Assembly (NCBI GenBank): GCA_945492935.1
Contig: CALYVE010000144.1
Location: 1-5,235, forward strand
Reading direction: 5' to 3'
Origin: an uncultured Lachnospiraceae bacterium
Lineage (GTDB): Bacteria > Bacillota > Clostridia > Lachnospirales > Lachnospiraceae
Length of the DNA stretch: 5,235 bases
The notes under the pieces are model-generated. The model ran no database searches. It was not told where the DNA came from and was given only the letters and a program-made list of their open reading frames with translations. The position numbers and the translations under genes were made by a program. Below, in pieces: positions 1-5,235 of the stretch (position 1 is its first letter; each line of letters begins with the position of its first letter).

Positions 1-2
1 AT

Positions 3-542
3 CATACATTCGATTTATATCGGGAAATCAATTCGTATGAGGCGCTTTGGGGGGAGCGGGCATCCTATTACGATGACTATGAAATAACGAAAAAACATGT
101 GCTGGATTTAAAGCCTGTGATTGACAAGTATGCGAAGCCTATGGTGCTGGCGCATATTGATGCCAATTGTGATAATTATTTGTTTTACAAAAAGGGCGAT
201 GGAACGAAAGGACTTCAGCTGACGGATTGGGAATATGCCGGCATGCAGGATCCGGACGTAGATCTTGCAATGTTTTGCATTTATTCGATGTATGACAGAG
301 GAAGAGTCGACCGTTTGATTGATATTTACTACGAAGGGGAATGTGACGAAAATACACGCACAAAAATTTATTGCTACATCGCAACCTGCGGACTTCTTTG
401 GAGCAACTGGTGCGAATATAAAAAGCAGCTTGGTGTGGAATTTGGTGAATATGCAATTCGTCAATATCAATATGCAAAAGAGTATTACGATATTGTGCAG
501 GAACGGTTGTTAAATGTTAATAATATGAAAGGCGGGGAATAA
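3..542 (+). CDS. licA: Choline kinase, LicA-like phosphotransferase (5' partial)
   Basis: The C-terminal 179 codons of an aminoglycoside-phosphotransferase/choline-kinase fold protein. The frame is open from base 3, so the start lies outside the window; the GTG at 99 is an internal codon. Seen: the Brenner-type catalytic motif H-I-D-A-N-C-D-N (from base 153; catalytic Asp third, metal-binding Asn eighth) and the metal-binding DWEYAGMQDPDVDLA block (from base 225), which closely resembles the DWEYxGxxDPxxDLA block of LicA choline kinases. Family knowledge: these cytosolic enzymes use ATP to phosphorylate choline (some prefer ethanolamine), and the product feeds CDP-choline synthesis. In many Firmicutes the domain is fused behind a LicC-type nucleotidyltransferase; that part cannot be seen here. 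The stop codon lies 3 bases before a BCCT transporter gene, so the two are almost surely co-transcribed, which favours choline as substrate. An ethanolamine kinase is the main alternative. Confidence 0.85.
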   Translation, partial: HTFDLYREINSYEALWGERASYYDDYEITKKHVLDLKPVIDKYAKPMVLAHIDANCDNYLFYKKGDGTKGLQLTDWEYAGMQDPDVDLAMFCIYSMYDRGRVDRLIDIYYEGECDENTRTKIYCYIATCGLLWSNWCEYKKQLGVEFGEYAIRQYQYAKEYYDIVQERLLNVNNMKGGE

Positions 543-545
543 AAA

Positions 546-2096
546 ATGAGTAACCAAAGTAACAATACGAACGGAAAAGAGCGGAAAATCGACTGGATGA
601 TTACGATTTTACCACTCGCGATTATCGTGGGATTGTGTGTTTTGTTTTTTGCTATGCCGGATGAGTCAAATGAAATATTAGGAAAGATACGTTTTTTCTT
701 TGGGGATACAGTGGGAACGTATTACCTGATTATCGGCTTAGGCATCTTTTTGATTTCGATTTTTATTGCAGCGTCAAAGTATGGAAATATTGTGCTTGGC
801 GATAAGGGAGAAAAACCAAAGTATTCTTTCTTCGCATGGGGATGTATGATGTTTACATGCGGACTTGCAGCGGATATTTTGTTCTATTCTTTTTCGGAAT
901 GGGTTATGTATGCATCGGATCCGCACATGGTGGAAATGGGAAGTGTGAAAGATTGGGCAGGGGTTTATCCGATTTTTCATTGGAGTCTTATTCCTTGGGG
1001 ATTTTATCTGATTCTTGCTGTTGCGTTTGGCTTTATGCTCCATGTACGCAAGAGAAACAGACAGAGATATTCAGAGGCGTGCAGACCGATTCTTGGAAAG
1101 CATACAGATGGCATCGCCGGTCGTATCATTGATTTGCTTGCGGTGTTTGCGCTTCTTGCGGGAACGGCAACGACTTTCTCTGTTGCAACTCCTTTGATGG
1201 CAAATATTATCGGCAAATTATTTCATATCGAAATTAACAGAACTTTGGTTACAATTATTATTTTACTTGTTACTTGTGCGATTTATACATATTCTTTGTT
1301 ACATGGCTTTAAGGGAATCAGTATTCTTGCGAAGGTTTGTATTTACCTGTTCTTTGGATTGTTGCTTTTTGTTCTTTTGTTTGGCGGACAGACAAAGTTT
1401 ATTATCGAGGAAGGTGTTGAATCACTCGGACGTATGGTGCAGAATTTCTTTACACTATCGACGTTTACGGATCCTCAGAGAACAAGCTCGTTCCCGCAAA
1501 ACTGGACAATCTATTACTGGGCATATTGGATGGTATGGTGCGTAGCTGCTCCGTTCTTCATCGGAAATATTTCGCGCGGTCGTACAATCCGTCAGACGAT
1601 TTTCGGAGGTTATGTGTTTGGTGTGGGCTCCACGATTATGAGCTTCATTATTCTTGGTAATTATTCGTTAGGAAAGCAGCTCGAAGGTGCAGCAGATTTT
1701 ATTGCACAATATCAGCAGTCGGGGGATGCTTATGAGCTGATTACGAATATTATTGATACACTGCCGTGTGCACCGTTTGTATTTGCGCTTGTGTTGATTA
1801 CGATGGTAGCCTTTTATGCGACATCCTTTGATTCCATTGCGCTTACCGCGTCATGCTACAGTTATCATAAGCTTGGTGAAGATGAACAGCCAAATAAAAT
1901 TATTCAGCTTATGTGGTGCATTCTTTTGATTCTTCTTCCGATTGCCCTTGTTTTTGCAGAAAGCTCTATGAACAACCTGCAGTCGGTTAGTATAATCGCA
2001 GCGTTTCCGATTGGAATTGTCATGATTTTAATTGTGGCAAGCTTTATGAAGGATGCGAAAATGCATATGCGTGATGACTTGAAAATTGATATCTAA
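546..2096 (+). CDS. BCCT-family transporter, probable choline importer
   Basis: A 516-residue membrane protein of the betaine/choline/carnitine transporter family, about 12 membrane segments. The ATG start follows GGCGGGG (531-537) at 8 bases. Seen: TM4 FHWSLIPWGFY with W146, W151 and Y154; TM8 signature from W320 (WTIYYWAYWMVW) with W328; ISRGRT at 342-347; TSFDS at 426-430 in the TM10 region. By hand alignment W146/W151/Y154/W328 match the four aromatic residues that cage the trimethylammonium group in BetP, and T426-S427 match its Na2-site pair. The TM3 stretch is G106-L-A-A-D110: Asp replaces the last Gly of BetP's GMGIG, as in E. coli BetT (GIGID). This favours choline over betaine and possibly proton coupling. 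The tail after the last membrane segment is only about 16 residues, without BetP's long osmosensing domain, so a nutritional rather than osmotic role is likely. Gene order after the choline kinase agrees. Exact substrate is inferred. Confidence 0.9.
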   Translation: MSNQSNNTNGKERKIDWMITILPLAIIVGLCVLFFAMPDESNEILGKIRFFFGDTVGTYYLIIGLGIFLISIFIAASKYGNIVLGDKGEKPKYSFFAWGCMMFTCGLAADILFYSFSEWVMYASDPHMVEMGSVKDWAGVYPIFHWSLIPWGFYLILAVAFGFMLHVRKRNRQRYSEACRPILGKHTDGIAGRIIDLLAVFALLAGTATTFSVATPLMANIIGKLFHIEINRTLVTIIILLVTCAIYTYSLLHGFKGISILAKVCIYLFFGLLLFVLLFGGQTKFIIEEGVESLGRMVQNFFTLSTFTDPQRTSSFPQNWTIYYWAYWMVWCVAAPFFIGNISRGRTIRQTIFGGYVFGVGSTIMSFIILGNYSLGKQLEGAADFIAQYQQSGDAYELITNIIDTLPCAPFVFALVLITMVAFYATSFDSIALTASCYSYHKLGEDEQPNKIIQLMWCILLILLPIALVFAESSMNNLQSVSIIAAFPIGIVMILIVASFMKDAKMHMRDDLKIDI

Positions 2097-2127
2097 TACG
2101 AGCAGAATCGGTTTCTGAACGTTATGT

Positions 2128-2172
2128 AAAAAGCAGCCGGGGTCATTTCATGCCCCCCCCGGCTGCTTTTTT
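2128..2172 (+). terminator. Rho-independent terminator after the transporter
   Basis: A perfect 15-bp stem pairs 2128-2142 (AAAAAGCAGCCGGGG) with 2157-2171 (CCCCGGCTGCTTTTT) around a 14-base loop and ends in six T (2167-2172). It begins 32 bases past the transporter stop and should end the choline-module transcript. The A-run on the left arm gives a T-run on the other strand, so it could act in both directions, though no converging gene is seen. The right arm and loop share a run of eight C (2153-2160), which allows the four G of the left arm to pair in slipped registers. Confidence 0.93.
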
Positions 2173-2219
2173 GTTGCATAGGAAAGTGTATGTTGCAAAA
2201 CCAACCGCGCTCGGTGCGA

Positions 2220-2249
2220 GAGTCTTGCAGGCAAGACTCATTCTTGCCT
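2220..2249. promoter_or_regulatory. 20-bp dyad with overlapping alternative hairpin upstream of promoter
   Basis: GAGTCTTGC (2220-2228) and GCAAGACTC (2231-2239) form a perfect 9-bp inverted repeat around AG. The right arm also belongs to a second, mutually exclusive hairpin: AGGCAAGA (2229-2236) with TCTTGCCT (2242-2249) around a 5-base CTCAT loop. The dyad ends 15 bases before the -35 box of the flippase promoter, a fitting place for a dimeric activator or other regulator. As it lies upstream of the promoter it would be in RNA only if transcription runs through the terminator. Function is inferred; it could instead be a degenerate repeat or a remnant structure. Confidence 0.5.
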
Positions 2250-2254
2250 CGTGA

Positions 2255-2286
2255 TTGACGATAGAAACAAGATGGAGTATTATAAT
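2255..2286 (+). promoter_or_regulatory. Sigma-A-type promoter for the flippase unit
   Basis: TTGACG (2255-2260, five of six to consensus) is followed after exactly 17 bp by TATTAT (2278-2283). A perfect TATAAT overlaps it at 2281-2286, but with a 20-bp spacer. The site lies after the terminator and 46 bases before the GTG start, giving a short leader of roughly 40 bases. The spacing and match make this a convincing vegetative promoter that starts a transcript separate from the choline module. Confidence 0.75.
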
Positions 2287-2316
2287 ATTGGGATTTTATG
2301 ATTATTTCATGTTTGT

Positions 2317-2322
2317 GGAGGA
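2317..2322 (+). promoter_or_regulatory. Ribosome binding site setting the GTG start
   Basis: GGAGGA lies 9 bases before GTG at 2332. The reading frame has a TGA at 2299-2301 and no ATG, GTG or TTG between that stop and 2332, so this site fixes the start codon of the flippase as GTG. Confidence 0.85.
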
Positions 2323-2331
2323 CACATAATC

Positions 2332-3774
2332 GTGGGAGGCAACTATAAATACTTAGCGAAAAATATCGGAGTGTTAACGATTAGTAATTTTGCTACGAAT
2401 CTGCTGAGTTTCTTTTTGGTACCGCTTTATACTTATATTCTTTCGACAGAAGAGTACGGAAGCTATGATTTGATCAATACGACGATTGGACTTATGGTTC
2501 CGATATTGACAATCAATATAATGGATGGCGTACTTCGCTATGCAATCAGCGAGGAGTCGGATAAAACCCACGTTTTTACCGTTGGTATGCGCTATTTTTT
2601 GCTCAGCCTTCTGCCGGTAATTTTGTTGGTTGGTGTGAATTACCGTTTTAACCTGATTCCTGTTATTGCAGATTATTCACTTTATATTCTTGCCATGTAT
2701 GTTGTGACAGCACTTCAGGGGATTGTTGTTTCTATGACACGAGGCATTGACCGTGTCGTGTCTGTGTCGGTTGCGGCTGTACTTGGTTCGGCGACAATGA
2801 TTGGCGGAAACCTTCTGTTTTTACTTGTGTTTAAGTGGGGACTTGTCGGTTACTTTTTGGCGAATATTCTCGGTCTTCTTGTACAGTCGGTTTATATGTT
2901 CTTTGCGGCGAAGCTGTACAAGTATATGATGAATCCGTTTTGCCGTTTTGAAAGCTATGACAGAATCCGCAGACAGATGGCGCATTACAGCCTTCCGCTT
3001 GTTGCAAACAATGTAGCCTGGTGGGTTAATTCTGTGTCTGACCGTTATGTTGTTACAGGTATTTGCGGTGTGTCAGACAATGGTATTTATTCCATCGGAT
3101 ATAAAATTCCGAGTGTTCTTAATATTTTTCAAAATATATTTAATCAGGCATGGATTTTGTCTGCCGTAAAAGAATATGATTCTGAGGATAAGGATGGTTT
3201 TTTCTCAAATCTGTACAAAATTTATAACTGTGCCATGGTTATGCTTTGCGCATGTATCGTTGCAGGCGACCGGATTCTTGCGGCATTTCTTTACCAAAAG
3301 GAGTTTTATGAGGCATGGAAATTTGTTCCGTTTCTCACAATCGCCATTGTTTTTGGTGCGATGTCAGGCTACATCGGAGGTATTTTTACAGCGGTAGAGC
3401 GCAGCGACATTTTTGCAAAATCGACGATTGTGGGCGCCGTTGTTAATATCATTCTGAATTTTGCATTGGTGTATAAAATGGGACCAATCGGCGCTGCGAT
3501 TGCAACAGCAGTTGCGTATTTTCTCGTTTGGATAATCCGTTATTACCATGTAAAGCAATATATGCGATTGGAGATTCCTATCGTCCGGGACTTGTTCTCG
3601 TATGGTGTGCTCATGGCACAGACGCTTGTGATTTTGTTTATGCAGGAGAATTTTCTGATGTATGCGATTCAGGCAGTGCTTATCCTGCTGTTGCTGTTGC
3701 TTTATCGTAAAGATATTTATGGACTGATTGCATATGTAACGAAGAGAGGAAAAAATAATGGGAACAATTGTTAA
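2332..3774 (+). CDS. Oligosaccharide flippase (Wzx-like, MOP superfamily)
   Basis: A 480-residue, highly hydrophobic protein with about 12-14 membrane segments, the normal size for a polysaccharide biosynthesis flippase. Such proteins move lipid-linked oligosaccharides or teichoic-acid repeat units from the inner to the outer leaflet of the cytoplasmic membrane. Seen: the N-terminal family pattern LVPLYTYILSTEEYGSYDL (residues 29-47, cf. PLYTxxLxxxEYGxYDL); YSLPLVANNVAWWVNSVSDRY (219-239), with the usual WWVxSxSDRY core; and GIYSIGYKIPSVLNIFQNIF (251-270) before NQAW. The start is GTG with GGAGGA 9 bases upstream. The 3' end overlaps the next gene by 17 bases, so the pair is translationally linked. 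The nearby choline genes recall TacF, the pneumococcal flippase for phosphocholine-bearing teichoic acid chains, but sequence alone does not show that this protein prefers such a substrate. Family call is firm; cargo is unknown. Confidence 0.92.
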   Translation: MGGNYKYLAKNIGVLTISNFATNLLSFFLVPLYTYILSTEEYGSYDLINTTIGLMVPILTINIMDGVLRYAISEESDKTHVFTVGMRYFLLSLLPVILLVGVNYRFNLIPVIADYSLYILAMYVVTALQGIVVSMTRGIDRVVSVSVAAVLGSATMIGGNLLFLLVFKWGLVGYFLANILGLLVQSVYMFFAAKLYKYMMNPFCRFESYDRIRRQMAHYSLPLVANNVAWWVNSVSDRYVVTGICGVSDNGIYSIGYKIPSVLNIFQNIFNQAWILSAVKEYDSEDKDGFFSNLYKIYNCAMVMLCACIVAGDRILAAFLYQKEFYEAWKFVPFLTIAIVFGAMSGYIGGIFTAVERSDIFAKSTIVGAVVNIILNFALVYKMGPIGAAIATAVAYFLVWIIRYYHVKQYMRLEIPIVRDLFSYGVLMAQTLVILFMQENFLMYAIQAVLILLLLLLYRKDIYGLIAYVTKRGKNNGNNC

Positions 3775-4996
3775 AAAGATGCGTGAATACGGCTTTTTTG
3801 GGACAATAAAAATGGCAGTCTATGTTGCAAACGGGATACTGAACAAGCTTATGTATAATTTCTGCAGGCTGCTTCCGATTCGACGGGATGTCATTGTGTT
3901 TGAGAGCGAGAGCGATTTTACCGACAATACATATGCATTGTACCACTATATGCAAAAGCATGGATATATGGATAAGTACAAGGCTGTGTGGCTTGTCGAT
4001 GAGCTTAACAATTTCAAGCACCGCAAACTCAAAAACACAATATTTTTGAACAAGCAGGATATCCATTTTTCGCCAAGGAGAGCTTATTATCTTGCAACGG
4101 CCGGACGATACATTTTTGATCACAATTTGATGATGGCTAAATATAAACGCCGGAAAGGACAGAAGATTATTTTTATCTCACATGGTTCCGGCTTTAAAAT
4201 GGCAAAGGGGTCGATGGGGTGCGACACGAACAAATACATTGACCGAATGATTTCGACAGGAGAAATGGCCTGCGATTATGAGAGTGCTTTCTGGAAATAC
4301 GATGTGAAGCGGATTGCAGACTGGGGAGCTCCCCGAAATGATGTTTTTTTTGAGGATTTGACTGCGGTCAAAAAGAGGGTTGATAAGGCATTCCGGTTTT
4401 CGGATTACAAGAAGGTTATTCTTTGGATGCCAACCTTCCGAAAGTCAAAAAACGCAGCGATTTCTGAGGAGTATGATAACTCTGAAACCTGTCTGCCGTT
4501 GTTCGATACGATAGCGAAGCTTAAGCAGTGCAACGCGTTTTTGAAGGAACAGAATTCGCTTCTTGTACTCAAGGTTCATCATCTGTCGGCGGACCTTCCG
4601 ATATACAAGTCGAAGTTTTCGAATATCCTCATTTTGAACAATCATGATATATCTGGGCTCGGTATACAGCTTTATGAGTTTGTTGCCTGTACAGATGCTC
4701 TGCTGACAGATTATTCTTCAATAAGTACGGATTATTTATTGCTTGACCGTCCGATTATTTTTACACTTGATGATTATGAGCAATATGTCAAATCCAGAGG
4801 TGTTTATCCTGCAAATGCAAAGGATTATATGTCCGGACCGCATGTTTACACGATGGACGATTTGTTTGACGCATTTTTGGATGTCATTGCAGGCAAGGAC
4901 GATTACGTTGAGTGGCGTGCCGAGGTTCGTGCACGGTATCACACATATCATGATGGAAATTCAAGTCAGAGAATTATTGATCATTTAAAACTATAG
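3758..4996 (+). CDS. CDP-glycerol glycerophosphotransferase family protein (TagB/TagF-like)
   Basis: A 412-residue GT-B-type protein of the Glyphos_transf family, which moves glycerol (or ribitol) phosphate from a CDP-alditol onto a membrane-linked acceptor at the inner face of the membrane. Seen: HGSGFKMAKGSMG from residue 142 (the HGxxxK block, whose His is catalytic in TagF); GAPRND (190-195); WMPTFR (223-228, the 'APTFR' block); LKVHH (271-275), matching the second functional His region; LYEFVACTDALLTDYSSIST (305-324) followed by DYLLLDRPIIF, the CDP-binding signature. The length fits a single catalytic domain as in TagB or short TagF-like enzymes, so whether it primes one unit or polymerises cannot be told. 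ATG at 3758 has AGAGGA (3745-3750) 7 bases upstream, inside the flippase gene. Context supports a surface polymer with glycerol phosphate substituents or backbone. A ribitol-phosphate donor is the main alternative. Confidence 0.9.
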   Translation: MGTIVKKMREYGFFGTIKMAVYVANGILNKLMYNFCRLLPIRRDVIVFESESDFTDNTYALYHYMQKHGYMDKYKAVWLVDELNNFKHRKLKNTIFLNKQDIHFSPRRAYYLATAGRYIFDHNLMMAKYKRRKGQKIIFISHGSGFKMAKGSMGCDTNKYIDRMISTGEMACDYESAFWKYDVKRIADWGAPRNDVFFEDLTAVKKRVDKAFRFSDYKKVILWMPTFRKSKNAAISEEYDNSETCLPLFDTIAKLKQCNAFLKEQNSLLVLKVHHLSADLPIYKSKFSNILILNNHDISGLGIQLYEFVACTDALLTDYSSISTDYLLLDRPIIFTLDDYEQYVKSRGVYPANAKDYMSGPHVYTMDDLFDAFLDVIAGKDDYVEWRAEVRARYHTYHDGNSSQRIIDHLKL

Positions 4997-5005
4997 AGGT
5001 GTCAT

Positions 5006-5221
5006 ATGAGTGAAAAAAAACAGATTCCGAAGGTAATCCATTATTGCTGGTTCGGCAAAAATCCATTGCCGCAGCTTGCTGTTGATTGTATAAATAGCTG
5101 GAAAAAATACTGTCCGGATTATGAGATAAAAGAGTGGAATGAAGACAATTTTGATTTTAACTGCTGTGAATATGTAAGAGGGGAATATGAGGAAGAAAAG
5201 TGGGGGTTTGCAAGCGAGTAG
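5006..5221 (+). CDS. GT32-like capsular polysaccharide glycosyltransferase, N-terminal piece, apparently frameshifted
   Basis: The 71 codons before a TAG at 5219-5221 match the start of small sugar transferases of the GT32/'Gly_transf_sug' type: IPKVIHYCWFGKNPLP (residues 7-22), SWKKYCPDYEIKEWNEDNFD (31-50), then EEKWGFAS. In this family the last block is normally followed by D-x-x-R, an LY step and a GGxYxDxD metal site, so the frame breaks just before the catalytic region. Bases 5218-5235 read in another frame give V-G-K-I-A-Y, close to the expected continuation, so one base appears to be missing near 5216-5218. This sits 14-20 bases from the window edge, so a sequence-end error is as likely as a real mutation. 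ATG follows GAGGTG (4996-5001), which overlaps the previous stop; the gene is the third in the unit. It would transfer a sugar from a nucleotide donor to the growing surface oligosaccharide; specificity is unknown. Confidence 0.75.
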   Translation: MSEKKQIPKVIHYCWFGKNPLPQLAVDCINSWKKYCPDYEIKEWNEDNFDFNCCEYVRGEYEEEKWGFASE

Positions 5222-5235
5222 GGAAGATAGCATAT

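Noticed and set aside
99..542. A kinase gene starting at GTG 99
   Set aside because: The frame is open back to base 3 with plausible protein sequence (…YREINSYEALWGERASYYDDYEIT…-like run), and a kinase starting at 99 would lack most of the N-lobe; it is an internal codon of a gene cut by the window edge.
2173..2331. Riboswitch or T-box leader before the flippase
   Set aside because: The structured part lies upstream of the promoter, and the leader from the predicted transcription start to GTG is only about 40 bases, too short for a known riboswitch class; no T-box sequence or second terminator is present.
3680..4123. 147-codon open frame on the minus strand
   Set aside because: It lies wholly opposite the flippase end and the glycerophosphotransferase start, both strongly supported; its translation shows no recognisable motif. 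Other minus-strand frames (774-1043, 108-470, 4991-5233) were dismissed for the same reason.
4323..4334. Perfect 12-bp palindrome GGGGAGCTCCCC
   Set aside because: It encodes the conserved W-G-A-P-R part of the GxPRND motif in the glycerophosphotransferase, lies mid-gene and has no T-run after it; coincidental.
4344..4351. T8 tract as a phase-variation site
   Set aside because: It encodes conserved-position V-F-F after PRND in an intact gene; eight T is not rare at this base composition and there is no sign of variation.
1..5235. CRISPR array, insertion sequence, tRNA or rRNA
   Set aside because: No spaced direct repeats, transposase motifs, terminal inverted repeats or cloverleaf-like segments were seen; genes fill the window except for 2097-2331.

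Overview
The window reads as part of a cell-surface glycopolymer locus from a low-to-moderate G+C Gram-positive bacterium. The protein flavour (an MOP-family flippase, a CDP-glycerol-type glycerophosphotransferase and an 'IPKVIHYCWFG' glycosyltransferase), AGGAGG-like ribosome sites and the codon use point to Bacillota, class Clostridia, most likely Lachnospiraceae. This is a judgement by eye with no marker gene, and the genus cannot be given. All five genes lie on the + strand, and both ends cut through genes.

Region 1 (1-2172) is a choline module. It opens with the C-terminal part of a LicA-like choline kinase (APH fold, HxDxxxxN and DWE motifs), already open at the left edge. Three bases later comes a BCCT-family transporter. 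This transporter keeps the aromatic cage for quaternary amines and carries an Asp in the TM3 glycine stretch, as in the choline transporter BetT. The two genes fit 'import choline, then phosphorylate it', the entry to CDP-choline and phosphocholine decoration of surface polymers. A strong rho-independent terminator (2128-2172) closes the unit.

Region 2 (2173-2331) is a compact intergenic control region: a 20-bp near-perfect dyad with an overlapping alternative hairpin, then a good sigma-A-type promoter (TTGACG, 17 bp, TATTAT), then GGAGGA before a GTG start.

Region 3 (2332-5235) is a surface-polymer export and synthesis unit: an oligosaccharide flippase, a TagB/TagF-type glycerophosphotransferase overlapping it by 17 bases, and the first about 71 codons of a GT32-like sugar transferase. 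That last reading frame stops early at 5219-5221, but the family's expected residues seem to resume in another frame, so a one-base loss (mutation or contig-edge error) is likely.

Together the genes suggest a polymer carrying glycerol phosphate and possibly phosphocholine, made inside the cell and flipped outward. No phosphocholine transferase (LicD) or cytidylyltransferase (LicC) is visible here, so the link between the two units is inference from proximity.
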